From: Pseudomonas marginalis | GTDB lineage: Bacteria; Pseudomonadota; Gammaproteobacteria; Pseudomonadales; Pseudomonadaceae | Assembly (NCBI RefSeq): GCF_900105325.1 | Contig: NZ_FNSU01000002.1 | Location: forward strand, 62,001 to 126,000 | Length of the DNA: 64,000 nt | Direction of reading: 5' to 3' | Part shown: piece after piece, positions 16,642 to 24,762 of the stretch | Numbering within the stretch: the stretch's first letter is position 1 | Layout of the letters: the number at the start of each line of letters is the position of its first letter | The notes under the pieces: model-generated | Told to the model about the DNA's origin: nothing | The model's input: only the letters and a program-made list of their open reading frames with translations | Database searches by the model: none | Translations under genes and position numbers: made by a program

Positions 16642-16989
16642 TTACCAGCCGCGGCGGTAATAGCCGTGGGGCGGGCCATAGTAGCCACGCGGTGGGCCGT
16701 AGTAGACCGGCGCCGGGCGATAATAGACCTCCTGCTGCACGTACACCGGTGGCGGTGGTGCGTAGTAGACGGGCGGGGGCGCGGCATACACCGGCTGTGG
16801 TTGCACGTAGACCGGCTGCTGCACATAGACCTCACGGGGCTGGCTGGCCACCACGGAGCCCACTACGGCGGCGCCGACCAGGGCACCCAAGACGGCTGGG
16901 CCACCCCATCCACCACCATGGGCGGAGGCTTGGCCTGCCATAGCGAGTGCACCTACCAGCAAGGCGATCTTGGGGATTGTACGAATCAT
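16642..16989 (-). CDS. Exported Tyr/Pro-rich repeat protein
   Basis: The 115-residue protein has a signal peptide (MIRTIPKIALLVGALAMAGQASA), a glycine- and valine-rich hydrophobic segment (AVLGALVGAAVVGSVVA, about 31-47), and a low-complexity tail of VYVQQPVYVQPQPVY and YYGPPRGYYGPP type units. The tail lacks Cys and is almost free of acidic residues. The hydrophobic stretch could anchor it in a membrane while the Tyr/Pro tail extends into the periplasm or outwards. The ATG at 16989 fits the AGGA 7-8 bp upstream better than the ATG at 16995. Function unknown. Confidence 0.75.
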   Translation of the reverse strand: MIRTIPKIALLVGALAMAGQASAHGGGWGGPAVLGALVGAAVVGSVVASQPREVYVQQPVYVQPQPVYAAPPPVYYAPPPPVYVQQEVYYRPAPVYYGPPRGYYGPPHGYYRRGW

Positions 16990-17151
16990 GGTCATTCCTC
17001 GGTTAGCCCCTGCGCTTGTGGTCTGCAATCAATAGACTCAAGTAATGTCGCGGGGATACTTTTAAGACAACGTATTTCTGAAAAACAGCACGGCCGCTAG
17101 GTAAAGGTTGTGTAAGGTCTGTACCGATTTGCTTACTCAAAGGAGTTATCC

Positions 17152-17970
17152 ATGCAGATGCACCCCAACAAGGACACCCAACTGTGCATGTCGCTGTCGG
17201 CCCGCCCTGGGAATTTTGGCTTGCGTTTTCATAACCACCTGTACGAACAGCTGGGGCTGAACTTCTACTATAAAGCCTTCAGCAGCCAGGATTTGCCCGG
17301 CGCGATAGGTGGTATCCGTGCGTTGGGCATCCGGGGTTGCGGGGTGTCCATGCCCTTCAAGGAGGCCGCCATTGCCTTAGTGGACGAACTGGACGATTCG
17401 GTTCAAGCCATCGACTCCCTGAATACCATCGTCAATACCAATGGCCATCTCAAGGCCTACAACACCGACTACATCGCCGTCGAACAATTGCTCAAGAAAC
17501 ACGCCGTGCCGCAGGATTCGACCTTCGCCCTGCGTGGCAGTGGCGGTATGGCCAAGGCCGTGGCGAGCGCCTTGCGGGATGGCGGTTACGCCAATGGTGT
17601 GATCGTGGCGCGTAACGAAGCGGCGGGCCGGGCGTTGGCGCATAACCTGGGGTATGAGTGGCAGGCGGAACTGGGCGATTTGCGCCCGCAGATGCTGATC
17701 AACGTGACGCCCATCGGCATGACCGGCGGGGCCGAGGCGGATGCCCTGGCGTTCGAGGCGGATGCCGTGGATGCAGCGGACACTGTCTTCGATGTGGTGG
17801 CGATCCCCGCCGAAACGCCACTGATCGTGCGTGGACGGGCCAAAGGCAAGCGGGTAATCACTGGGCTGGAGGTGATTGCGATCCAGGCGTTGGAGCAGTT
17901 TGTGCTTTATACCGGCGTGCGGCCTACGGATGAACAGTTCCAGGCAGCAGTAGCCTTCGCCCGCAACTGA
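17152..17970 (+). CDS. Shikimate dehydrogenase-like protein (SDH-L/HI0607 type)
   Basis: The 272-residue enzyme resembles Haemophilus HI0607. The substrate-side motif GCGVSMPFKEAA holds the catalytic Lys, IDSLNTIVN and YNTDYIA hold the conserved Asn and Asp, and GSGGMAKAVASAL is the nucleotide-binding loop. The C-terminal GLEVIAIQALEQF helix is also conserved. SDH-L enzymes reduce dehydroshikimate poorly, so the true substrate is uncertain and this is unlikely to be the main AroE. AGGAG lies 6 bp before the ATG. It is a single gene followed by a REP hairpin. Confidence 0.82.
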   Translation: MQMHPNKDTQLCMSLSARPGNFGLRFHNHLYEQLGLNFYYKAFSSQDLPGAIGGIRALGIRGCGVSMPFKEAAIALVDELDDSVQAIDSLNTIVNTNGHLKAYNTDYIAVEQLLKKHAVPQDSTFALRGSGGMAKAVASALRDGGYANGVIVARNEAAGRALAHNLGYEWQAELGDLRPQMLINVTPIGMTGGAEADALAFEADAVDAADTVFDVVAIPAETPLIVRGRAKGKRVITGLEVIAIQALEQFVLYTGVRPTDEQFQAAVAFARN

Positions 17971-17988
17971 AGGCCACTGCAGCTCTAA

Positions 17989-18017
17989 ATGTGGGAGGGG
18001 GCAAGCCCCTCCCACAT
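17989..18017. repeat. REP hairpin (GTGGGAGGGG family)
   Basis: ATGTGGGAGGGG pairs perfectly with CCCCTCCCACAT around a five-base GCAAG loop. This is the common P. fluorescens REP sequence; a larger copy occurs at 51238. It sits between the convergent ends of the dehydrogenase and yceH and may also stop transcription. Confidence 0.85.
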
Positions 18018-18028
18018 GTTTGACCGTG

Positions 18029-18679
18029 TCAGGCCTGTTCCAGCTGTGCCAATCGCTCCTCCAGAGCTGCAATTCGTGCTTCAAGCTCTTCGATACGATC
18101 CAGCGAGACTGCGCCGGCAGAGCGCTCCACCGGGCTTCCCCGCGCCGCGATAATCACCTCGATGTCCGCCGGATCCCCCAGCGCATGGGTATAGCGATCT
18201 TCCCGCTGCCCCGCCTGACGCGGCACCAGCAGCGCCAGCCCGCGGGCAATCAGGCGCTCCAGCTGGTGCACCACCTGCTCGGCATCCTCGAAGTCATGCA
18301 TGCGCCCGCTGCGGGTCAGCAGTTCGTTGACCGTCTGCGGCCCACGCAAGAACAGCAGCCCGGTCAGGATCACCTGGGCCGGCACCAGTTCCAGCGCCTT
18401 GTCCACGCGATGCTCCCAGCGGTCGGCACGGCTGCCCATCACCAGGCGCGTGAAGCCTTGGCCTTCCAACGCACGCAGACTCTGGCCAACCTGGCCCTGG
18501 CTCAGGTTCATCACCGGCTCGCGGCTGGTCTTCTGGTTGCAGGCCAGGACCAGGGCGTTGAGGGTCAGGGGATAGGTTTCCGGGTTGGTCGCCTGTTTTT
18601 CGATCAGGCAACCCAGGACGCGAATTTCCGTGCTGTTCAGGCGCGGCTCAGGGGTGTCGGTGTCGTGCTCGGCGGTCAT
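18029..18679 (-). CDS. yceH: DUF480 protein YceH
   Basis: The 216-residue protein has the DUF480 double winged-helix pattern: LNSTEIRVLGCLIEKQATNPETYPLTLNALVLACNQKTSREPV near the N terminus, GPQTVNELLTRSGRMHDF in the second wing, and a C-terminal coiled coil (EELEARIAALEERLAQL). YceH homologues have no established biochemical role but look like DNA-binding proteins. A large perfect inverted repeat lies 24 bp upstream of its start and could control it. Confidence 0.88.
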   Translation of the reverse strand: MTAEHDTDTPEPRLNSTEIRVLGCLIEKQATNPETYPLTLNALVLACNQKTSREPVMNLSQGQVGQSLRALEGQGFTRLVMGSRADRWEHRVDKALELVPAQVILTGLLFLRGPQTVNELLTRSGRMHDFEDAEQVVHQLERLIARGLALLVPRQAGQREDRYTHALGDPADIEVIIAARGSPVERSAGAVSLDRIEELEARIAALEERLAQLEQA

Positions 18680-18702
18680 CGCGCTTTCCCTATGCAGTGA
18701 AT

Positions 18703-18760
18703 GGGGGCGTTCTCAATTAGTTTCCCCAGCGCGGCGAGGAAACTAATTGAGAACGCCCCC
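18703..18760. repeat. Perfect 23-bp inverted repeat between yceH and the DUF1993 gene
   Basis: The arms 18703-18725 (starting GGGGGCGTTCTCAATTAG) and 18738-18760 are exact reverse complements around a 12-base loop. The structure lies in the divergent intergenic region, 24 bp before yceH and 93 bp before the DUF1993 gene. It is not followed by a T-tract and does not look like the REP sequences elsewhere in the window. Confidence 0.8.
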
Positions 18761-18852
18761 GCCTAGCCTAAGCCGGAAAAAATAAAAGACAAGCGCCTGG
18801 CGTGTCTATAATCGCCGCTGGTTCCAACCCTGCCACTACCCATGAGACTGCC

Positions 18853-19362
18853 ATGACTATTTCCCTGTACGCCGCCTCCATCCCGGTCTTCAAGCAAATG
18901 CTCAGCGCCCTGAGCGATGTGCTGAACAAAGCCGAAGCCCACGCCACCGCCAAGAACATCGAACCCAACGCCTTGCTGCAAGCGCGGCTGTTCCCGGACA
19001 TGTTCCAACTGGTGCGCCAGGTGCAGATCGCCGTCGACTTCGCCAAGGGTGTTTCCGCACGCCTGGCTGAGATCGAAGTGCCGAAATACGAAGACACCGA
19101 AGTCACCTTCGCCGACCTGCAAGCGCTGATCGCCAAGGTGCTGGCGTTTGTCGACACCATCAAGCCCGAGCAAGTCGACGGCAAGGAAGGCATCGAGATC
19201 ATCACCCGCCCAGGCACGCCGAAAGAGAAGCGCTTCAGCGGCCAGTCCTACCTGCTGACCTACGGCCTGCCGCAGTTCTTCTTCCACGTCACCACCGCAT
19301 ACGCCTTGCTGCGTCACAACGGTGTAGAAGTGGGCAAGCGTGACTACATGGGCGCTTTCTAA
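18853..19362 (+). CDS. DUF1993 family protein
   Basis: The 169-residue soluble protein matches the DUF1993 pattern: MTISLYAASIPVFKQMLSALSDVLNKAEAHA at the start, LLQARLFPDMFQLVRQVQIAVDFAKG in the middle, and LPQFFFHVTTAYALLRHNGVEVGKRDYMG at the end. The family is a DinB-like four-helix bundle with no proven activity. A terminator follows directly. The start at 18853 was chosen because the family begins there; the upstream in-frame codons show no likeness. Confidence 0.85.
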   Translation: MTISLYAASIPVFKQMLSALSDVLNKAEAHATAKNIEPNALLQARLFPDMFQLVRQVQIAVDFAKGVSARLAEIEVPKYEDTEVTFADLQALIAKVLAFVDTIKPEQVDGKEGIEIITRPGTPKEKRFSGQSYLLTYGLPQFFFHVTTAYALLRHNGVEVGKRDYMGAF

Positions 19363-19375
19363 GCCCAGGCATCGG

Positions 19376-19421
19376 AAAACGCCCGGAGCCGTTCTTCGTC
19401 GAATGACCCTGGGCGTTTTTT
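19376..19421. terminator. Bidirectional terminator between DUF1993 and the helicase operon
   Basis: AAAACGCCC pairs with GGGCGTTTT; a T-run follows on the plus strand and the A-run serves as the T-run on the minus strand. It overlaps the stop codon of the downstream minus-strand helicase by about 2 bp. Confidence 0.7.
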
Positions 19422-21411
19422 ATTCCATCCCGGTGTGGACAAACACCCCCGCAATTTTCTCCGGTAGCGGGGTAGACGAGATCAGCACAAGCCGTTGGCC
19501 TGCGCGAGTCATCGCCATATACAGCTTGCGAGCATTCCGTTCCAGCTCGTCCGCCGTGATGCCAGCCTTCTGCTCGATAATCCTGAGCAATTTTTCCAGC
19601 CCAACCAGAAACACTACGTTGGCTTCCAGTCCGGTTGCACTTTCAACCGTCGCGATTCGCAGCGTCTCATCATGACCGGGGACGACGTCTGGATCATTCA
19701 TGTCCCAGATTCGCTCGGTGCCGAAACTCTTCTTCAGGGTTTTCATTAACAACGCTTTGTCTATGCCCTTGCCATACAGCAGCAACATTGCCGACAACGG
19801 TAATTCATAGCTGTTCCGATGCGCTCCAATTTCATTGCAGGCCTGGACAACGGCATCCTGTGGAGAGGGAGACAGAACAAACAGCGGCGGTGTACCTGCT
19901 TCCATACCGTCGAAGTCTGGTTGCAGATACTCGTCCGGATCGGTCTGTGTAATATCGGCCAACATCTGGCTGGCAGCGCTTAGTATGGCCTGGGTGGTGC
20001 GATACGATTTGCGCAGCTTTTTGGTCTTGCCCGCCACATCCAGGCCGACTCGTTTCCAGCTAAGGCGGCTCTTCAGAAAGCCCTGATTCGGATCAGCGCA
20101 TAAAAACAGCGTTCCCTCGGTTTTTTCCAGGGTGAGTTTGATCAGTTGGAACCACGACGGTGCGAAGAACTGCGCCTCGTCCACCAGAATGTGCTGATAG
20201 GCTTCCAGCGTGTCTGGGCGATTGGCCAGGCACAGATCACGGGGGAGCGAGCTCCATAAACGCAGCCCATGCTGATTGAACAGGGCTTTGGTCACCCGTT
20301 CGTACAGCGCCCAGACCTGTTGTCGCTCCTCTTTGCGCAGCGCAAAGCCCTGGCCTGTCCGTTCTGCCTTGAGATAATCAGGCTCGTCGATGACGACGTT
20401 GTCGTTTATAAAGTTGAACTCATCAAGCAACTGGTTATTGTCCGGTTTCAGTTCCCGGTATTCCGTGTCGCGAAAATGCTGAATAAGGCCTATGGCTTCG
20501 GTAGTGAACTTAGGCATCTTCAGTGTTTCTTTAAACAGCGCCCTCCATTGCCTTGAGATCCAGCCCAGCGCCGTCATGATGGTGAGGTTCTTGGGGATTT
20601 CCCCATAGACGCGCTGCAGGCGGTGTTTCAGATCTTTCACGACAGGAACGTTGTGAATCAGCATGAGAACCTGCTGGTCAGGGAATTTCCTGGCCAGGAT
20701 ATAGGCGCGACTGGCAGCAATAAGCGTTTTGCCGCTGCCCGCTACACCATTGATCAGCCGCACGGAAAAATCCCCCGCCATTTCCGTTTGCTCATCCGGA
20801 AGGTCCAGGTCGAGCTTGCTGGCCCACTCTTGCTGAGGGTCCAGAAAGTAGCGCAGCGTGCGGGCACTGTTGTCGCGCGAAAACTGACGGCGTGTTGAGC
20901 GGAGCCCGGCTATTTCGGCCTCGGAAAAGTAACGGCCCATAAGGGTCTGCCGGGTTTCCGAAGACAGTGCCTTGAGCAGCTTGGGCAGTTGTTCTGCACC
21001 GGACTCAAGGAACGTCTTCTTCGACATCAGCCAGATTCCCCGACCTTCGCAATGCCTTGACCAGAGGATTTTACTTTGCTCGGAGTCGCAGCCCCACATC
21101 ACCACCATCTTGCGCATGGCCGGGATACCGGCCTGGGTTTCGAATGTTCCCAGTTTCTCCAGCATCTGGCTGAATGCTGTCTGCTCTGCGGTCAAAAACA
21201 GCTGGTCCGGGTCCAGCGTATCGTACGGCAACTCGCACACCATCAGCGCCAGCCACTCAAGCTCACCGCGCTGTAGGAAAAAATCCGGTGCCCAACTGTC
21301 TTGGGTCAGGCATTTGCGGACGACGTAGTCATCCTCAAGCTTCTTGAGTACCCGCTTGCACTGTTGCTGGGAGCCGCTGCTGCGCTGCCATTCGGGTATG
21401 AAAAGAGTCAT
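19420..21411 (-). CDS. Superfamily 1 (UvrD-like) helicase, second gene of a helicase pair
   Basis: This 663-residue protein has an unusual N-terminal region of about 210 residues followed by an SF1 helicase core. Core motifs are GVAGSGKT (222-229), VDEAQ (410-414), CADPNQ (438-443), LRKSYRTT (466-473), ATVESATGLEANVVFLVG (587-604) and LYMAMTRAGQR (630-640). The N-terminal region contains PDFF (42-45) and VCE at 58-60, possibly a decayed PD-(D/E)xK nuclease with no matching Lys. Its ATG overlaps the stop of the upstream helicase (ATGA), so translation is coupled. Base composition is lower in G+C than the neighbours, which suggests transfer. No system name is recognised. Confidence 0.8.
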   Translation of the reverse strand: MTLFIPEWQRSSGSQQQCKRVLKKLEDDYVVRKCLTQDSWAPDFFLQRGELEWLALMVCELPYDTLDPDQLFLTAEQTAFSQMLEKLGTFETQAGIPAMRKMVVMWGCDSEQSKILWSRHCEGRGIWLMSKKTFLESGAEQLPKLLKALSSETRQTLMGRYFSEAEIAGLRSTRRQFSRDNSARTLRYFLDPQQEWASKLDLDLPDEQTEMAGDFSVRLINGVAGSGKTLIAASRAYILARKFPDQQVLMLIHNVPVVKDLKHRLQRVYGEIPKNLTIMTALGWISRQWRALFKETLKMPKFTTEAIGLIQHFRDTEYRELKPDNNQLLDEFNFINDNVVIDEPDYLKAERTGQGFALRKEERQQVWALYERVTKALFNQHGLRLWSSLPRDLCLANRPDTLEAYQHILVDEAQFFAPSWFQLIKLTLEKTEGTLFLCADPNQGFLKSRLSWKRVGLDVAGKTKKLRKSYRTTQAILSAASQMLADITQTDPDEYLQPDFDGMEAGTPPLFVLSPSPQDAVVQACNEIGAHRNSYELPLSAMLLLYGKGIDKALLMKTLKKSFGTERIWDMNDPDVVPGHDETLRIATVESATGLEANVVFLVGLEKLLRIIEQKAGITADELERNARKLYMAMTRAGQRLVLISSTPLPEKIAGVFVHTGME

Positions 21412-23141
21412 AGCGGGACATTTACCTTATGGCATTGGCTGATCAACTGGCGGTATTGCTCAGCCCAGGCCTGTGCTGTTTCGCTGGAACAGATGATCCC
21501 GTGCTGCAGCTCCGGCCCGATGATGATCAGCTTGGTCATCGCGCGTGTGATGGAAACGTTCAGGCGCTCAGGCTGAAAGAAAAATGTCCCGATTGCACTG
21601 ATAAACGCTTCGTCGCCACTGCACAGGGACAGGATCACCAACTCCCGCTCCTGACCCTGCATACGCTCGACAGTATCCGCGACGATTGTACTGGCGGCCT
21701 CGCTGCCGAACTGTTTGGCCAGCGCCTTGCGAATGGCTCGACCCTGAGCACGGTAGGGCGTCACGATGCCGATTTCATGGAGTGGCAGCCCCATGTCGTT
21801 CGCTTGCCGGCACAACTGGACGACGCACCTGGCGTCTGCTGGGTTGCGGTTCCGCGCTTTTGCGTCCTGCGTCGGGATGAACACCGCGCAGGTTTGCGGA
21901 TCAAGCGCTTCGCTGACATCTGCCTGATGAATGGGCGACAGGAGACGGTCCTTGTTTCGCCCGGCGGCGCGTAATCGCCCGCCGTAATACATTTGGCTGG
22001 GCCACTGGGTCAGCCAGCGATTCATCCGGTAGGTTTCTTCAAGCATTACCGTGTGATCGGCATCCTGAGCCGTCAGGCGGGCGAACACAGACATGGATTC
22101 TTTTGACAGAACCGAGCGAGAAAGCAGTACGGGGGGAAGTTGTTTCTGGTCGCCGATGAAAATAAAGCGTTTGCCCTTGCGCATCGCCATCAGGGCGAGA
22201 GGTACGGTGATCTGACTGGCCTCGTCGAAGATCACCGTGTCGAAATTGTAATTGGACAATGAGGAACACGTTGCAAAAGGCGTGGCGCCAATCACATAAC
22301 CTTGACCTGCCTCTGGCATCCCTTCCCATCTGGCCGGTTCGGCTGCCCAGTCCACGTGTTTGTCGAGGTCTTCCCGGCGGCCACCGACCTTGACGGTCGG
22401 CACATCGCGCGCAGCAATCTTACTCAGAGCGTTGTTGATGGCCATGTGTGTATGCGAAGTGATGAACACCCGTTCGCCGCGCTCGACCAGCAACTGAGCA
22501 ATCAGGGCAAGGGCTCTGGTCTTGCCGGTACCGGGTGGACCTTGAATGCAGGCGACCTGTTCAGCACCGAAGGCAAAACCCACGGCCTCGGCTTGTTTCT
22601 GGTTGCAGCCCTCTTTGAGCGCGATCTGCTCGGCGTATTCGAGGTCCGCGTCATGGAAGCCGATATTGGGAGCATCGCCGAGCAAAGGAAGAATCGCGTT
22701 GTTACCGTGTATGTCGCTCTCAATATCCTGCAAGGTTTGAAGATATTTCGGCGTCAGGTCCATGCCATCAGGGTCCGCGTAGCAAACACCTTCCTGATAG
22801 CTCTCCCAAATGAGCATTGCCTGATCCGAACTGAGAAGCCAGCGATCATCCTCTTCCTTTTCGAACTTCATGGCCTGGCATAGCAGCGGGCCTTGGGCAT
22901 CGCCCAGATGCAGACGCAGCAAGTCACCTGCACGAAAGCGCGATTCGTTGTCGTCGAGGTAGGCCCACAGTAATTTGGCTGTATCGCCACGTTCGAGTCG
23001 AACGAAGCCCTGTGTCCAGCCCTGCAGCAACTTGTCCTTCAAGGGACGTTCCCATACCTCTTGAAGTTTTTGCCAGTTGGCGGCCTGTTCGGCGTATACG
23101 AAGTCGTACAGTGTTTGAATCAGGGGGTGCTGTCCGAGCAT
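21408..23141 (-). CDS. Superfamily 1B (Upf1/DNA2-like) helicase, first gene of a helicase pair
   Basis: The 577-residue protein has about 175 N-terminal residues without a recognised domain, then an Upf1-like core: a Q-motif NQKQAEAV (180-187), GPPGTGKT (201-208), FDEAS (305-309), GDQKQLPP (330-337), LEETYRMN (367-374), ADTVERMQGQE (488-498) and NVSITRAM (528-535). All catalytic motifs are intact. The start is ambiguous: ATG at 23141, with AAGGA about 12 bp upstream, is preferred over TTG at 23153, which nearly touches that sequence. It is followed without a gap by a second helicase. No nuclease, methylase or SMC gene is adjacent. A DNA- or RNA-handling defence role is only a hypothesis. Confidence 0.8.
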   Translation of the reverse strand: MLGQHPLIQTLYDFVYAEQAANWQKLQEVWERPLKDKLLQGWTQGFVRLERGDTAKLLWAYLDDNESRFRAGDLLRLHLGDAQGPLLCQAMKFEKEEDDRWLLSSDQAMLIWESYQEGVCYADPDGMDLTPKYLQTLQDIESDIHGNNAILPLLGDAPNIGFHDADLEYAEQIALKEGCNQKQAEAVGFAFGAEQVACIQGPPGTGKTRALALIAQLLVERGERVFITSHTHMAINNALSKIAARDVPTVKVGGRREDLDKHVDWAAEPARWEGMPEAGQGYVIGATPFATCSSLSNYNFDTVIFDEASQITVPLALMAMRKGKRFIFIGDQKQLPPVLLSRSVLSKESMSVFARLTAQDADHTVMLEETYRMNRWLTQWPSQMYYGGRLRAAGRNKDRLLSPIHQADVSEALDPQTCAVFIPTQDAKARNRNPADARCVVQLCRQANDMGLPLHEIGIVTPYRAQGRAIRKALAKQFGSEAASTIVADTVERMQGQERELVILSLCSGDEAFISAIGTFFFQPERLNVSITRAMTKLIIIGPELQHGIICSSETAQAWAEQYRQLISQCHKVNVPL

Positions 23142-23252
23142 GGCGGTGAACAATCCTTATCGACCGAGGCATCTGTTGGCAGTGTTACATAATGTTTGTC
23201 GTGGTTGCGAGCCAGCACGTGGCACGGAAAACCCGACCAGCCCATACAAAAA

Positions 23253-23293
23253 AAGCCCGGCGCCGTTCTTCATTGAAGAACGGCGCCGGGCTT
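23253..23293 (-). terminator. Rho-independent terminator of sstT
   Basis: A 19-bp perfect stem (arms starting AAGCCCGGCGCCG) with a three-base loop is followed on the minus strand by a run of seven T. It lies 17 bp past the sstT stop and separates it from the helicase operon promoter region. Confidence 0.85.
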
Positions 23294-23309
23294 GCTTACG
23301 CTGGCTGTT

Positions 23310-24530
23310 TTAAACCGACTGCTCTTCCTTGCCCAGGCACGCCGCCGCGGTAAACAGCACATCGGTGGACGAATTGAGCGCGGTTTCCGCCGAATCCTGC
23401 AACACGCCGATGATGAAGCCTACGGCCACCACCTGCATGGCGATTTCGCTGGGGATACCGAACAGGCTGCATGCCAGGGGAATCAGCAGCAGCGAGCCGC
23501 CGGCCACACCCGACGCACCGCAGGCACAGATCGCCGCGACCACGCTGAGCAGCACGGCAGTCGGCAGGTCCACGGCAATGCCGAGGGTGTGCACGGCCGC
23601 CAGGGTCAACACGGTGATGGTGATCGCAGCACCGGCCATGTTGATCGTGGCACCCAGTGGAATCGACACCGAGTAGGTGTCTTCATGCAGGCCCAGGCGT
23701 TTGCTCAAGGCCAGGTTCACCGGGATATTCGCCGCCGAACTGCGGGTAAAAAACGCGGTGATGCCGCTTTCGCGCAGGCACATCAGCACCAGCGGGAACG
23801 GGTTGCGGCGCAGTTTCCAGAACACGATGGCCGGGTTGACCACCAGTGCCACGAACAGCATGCAACCGATCAGTACCACCAGCAGGTGGGCGTAGCCGAG
23901 CAGGGCGCCGAAGCCCGAAGTGGCGAGTGTCGAAGCCACCAGGCCGAAGATACCCAGCGGGGCGAAGCGGATTACCACGCGCACGATCAGGGTCACGCCG
24001 TTGGACAGGTCGTCGAGCACCGTGCGGGTGGTCTCGCCGGCATGGCGAATGGCAATGCCCATGCCGATGGCCCAGGCCAGGATGCCGATGAAGTTGGCGT
24101 TCATCAGCGCGCTGATGGGGTTGTCCACCACGCTCAACAGCAGGCTTTGCAAGACCTCGCCGATGCCGCCGGGAGCGCTCACGGTGGCGTCATGGGTGGC
24201 GAGCACCAGCGATGAGGGAAACCACATGCTGGCAATCACCGCCACCACGGCGGCGGCAAAGGTGCCCAGCAGGTACAGGAACAGGATCGGCTTGATATGG
24301 GTTTCCTGGCCGTGTTTATGGTTGGCGATCGACGCCATCACCAGCACAAACACCAGGATCGGCGCCACGGCCTTGAGCGCGGCAACAAATACCTTGCCGA
24401 TAAACCCGGCGGCCTTGGCCGCCTCCGGCAAGAGCAGGGCCAGCAGGATACCGGCGATCAAGCCGATGACGATTTGCGTGACCAGGCTGATGCGGGCCAG
24501 GCGTTGGAAAAGGGAAGGGGCAGCAGTCAT
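23310..24530 (-). CDS. sstT: Sodium:serine/threonine symporter
   Basis: The 406-residue dicarboxylate/amino acid:cation symporter family protein has about eight TM segments plus re-entrant loops. The SstT-type signatures are LKAVAPILVFVLVMASIANHKHGQ, the serine-rich FFTRSSAANIPVN loop, GATINMAGAAITITVL and the late AETALNSSTDVLFTAAA. It imports serine and threonine with Na+. The N terminus (MTAAPSLFQRLARISLV) fits the family without extension. It is a single-gene unit with its own terminator. Confidence 0.93.
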   Translation of the reverse strand: MTAAPSLFQRLARISLVTQIVIGLIAGILLALLLPEAAKAAGFIGKVFVAALKAVAPILVFVLVMASIANHKHGQETHIKPILFLYLLGTFAAAVVAVIASMWFPSSLVLATHDATVSAPGGIGEVLQSLLLSVVDNPISALMNANFIGILAWAIGMGIAIRHAGETTRTVLDDLSNGVTLIVRVVIRFAPLGIFGLVASTLATSGFGALLGYAHLLVVLIGCMLFVALVVNPAIVFWKLRRNPFPLVLMCLRESGITAFFTRSSAANIPVNLALSKRLGLHEDTYSVSIPLGATINMAGAAITITVLTLAAVHTLGIAVDLPTAVLLSVVAAICACGASGVAGGSLLLIPLACSLFGIPSEIAMQVVAVGFIIGVLQDSAETALNSSTDVLFTAAACLGKEEQSV

Positions 24531-24762
24531 ATAAAGGTTGTCTCTAGTTTTTTTAAGGGCGCAGCAATGCAGGCGGAAAGAGCTGTAGGAAGCAGGGCGC
24601 GAAGTCTAGCATGCCGCTGGACCTGTCCCGGCCGCTGCGGCATTGGGTCACCGGGGCTTCGCAAAAGCCGGACATACTCTGTTAAGATTCTCCCCTCTCA
24701 CCTTTCCTCTCCGTCAGCGGGCCCTTCGGGCTGTCGTTGATGTCGTCGTTTCTGGAGTTTTC

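Noticed and set aside
18703..18760. Fur-box reading of the inverted repeat before yceH
   Set aside because: The arms do not match the GATAATGAT pattern and are much longer than a Fur site.
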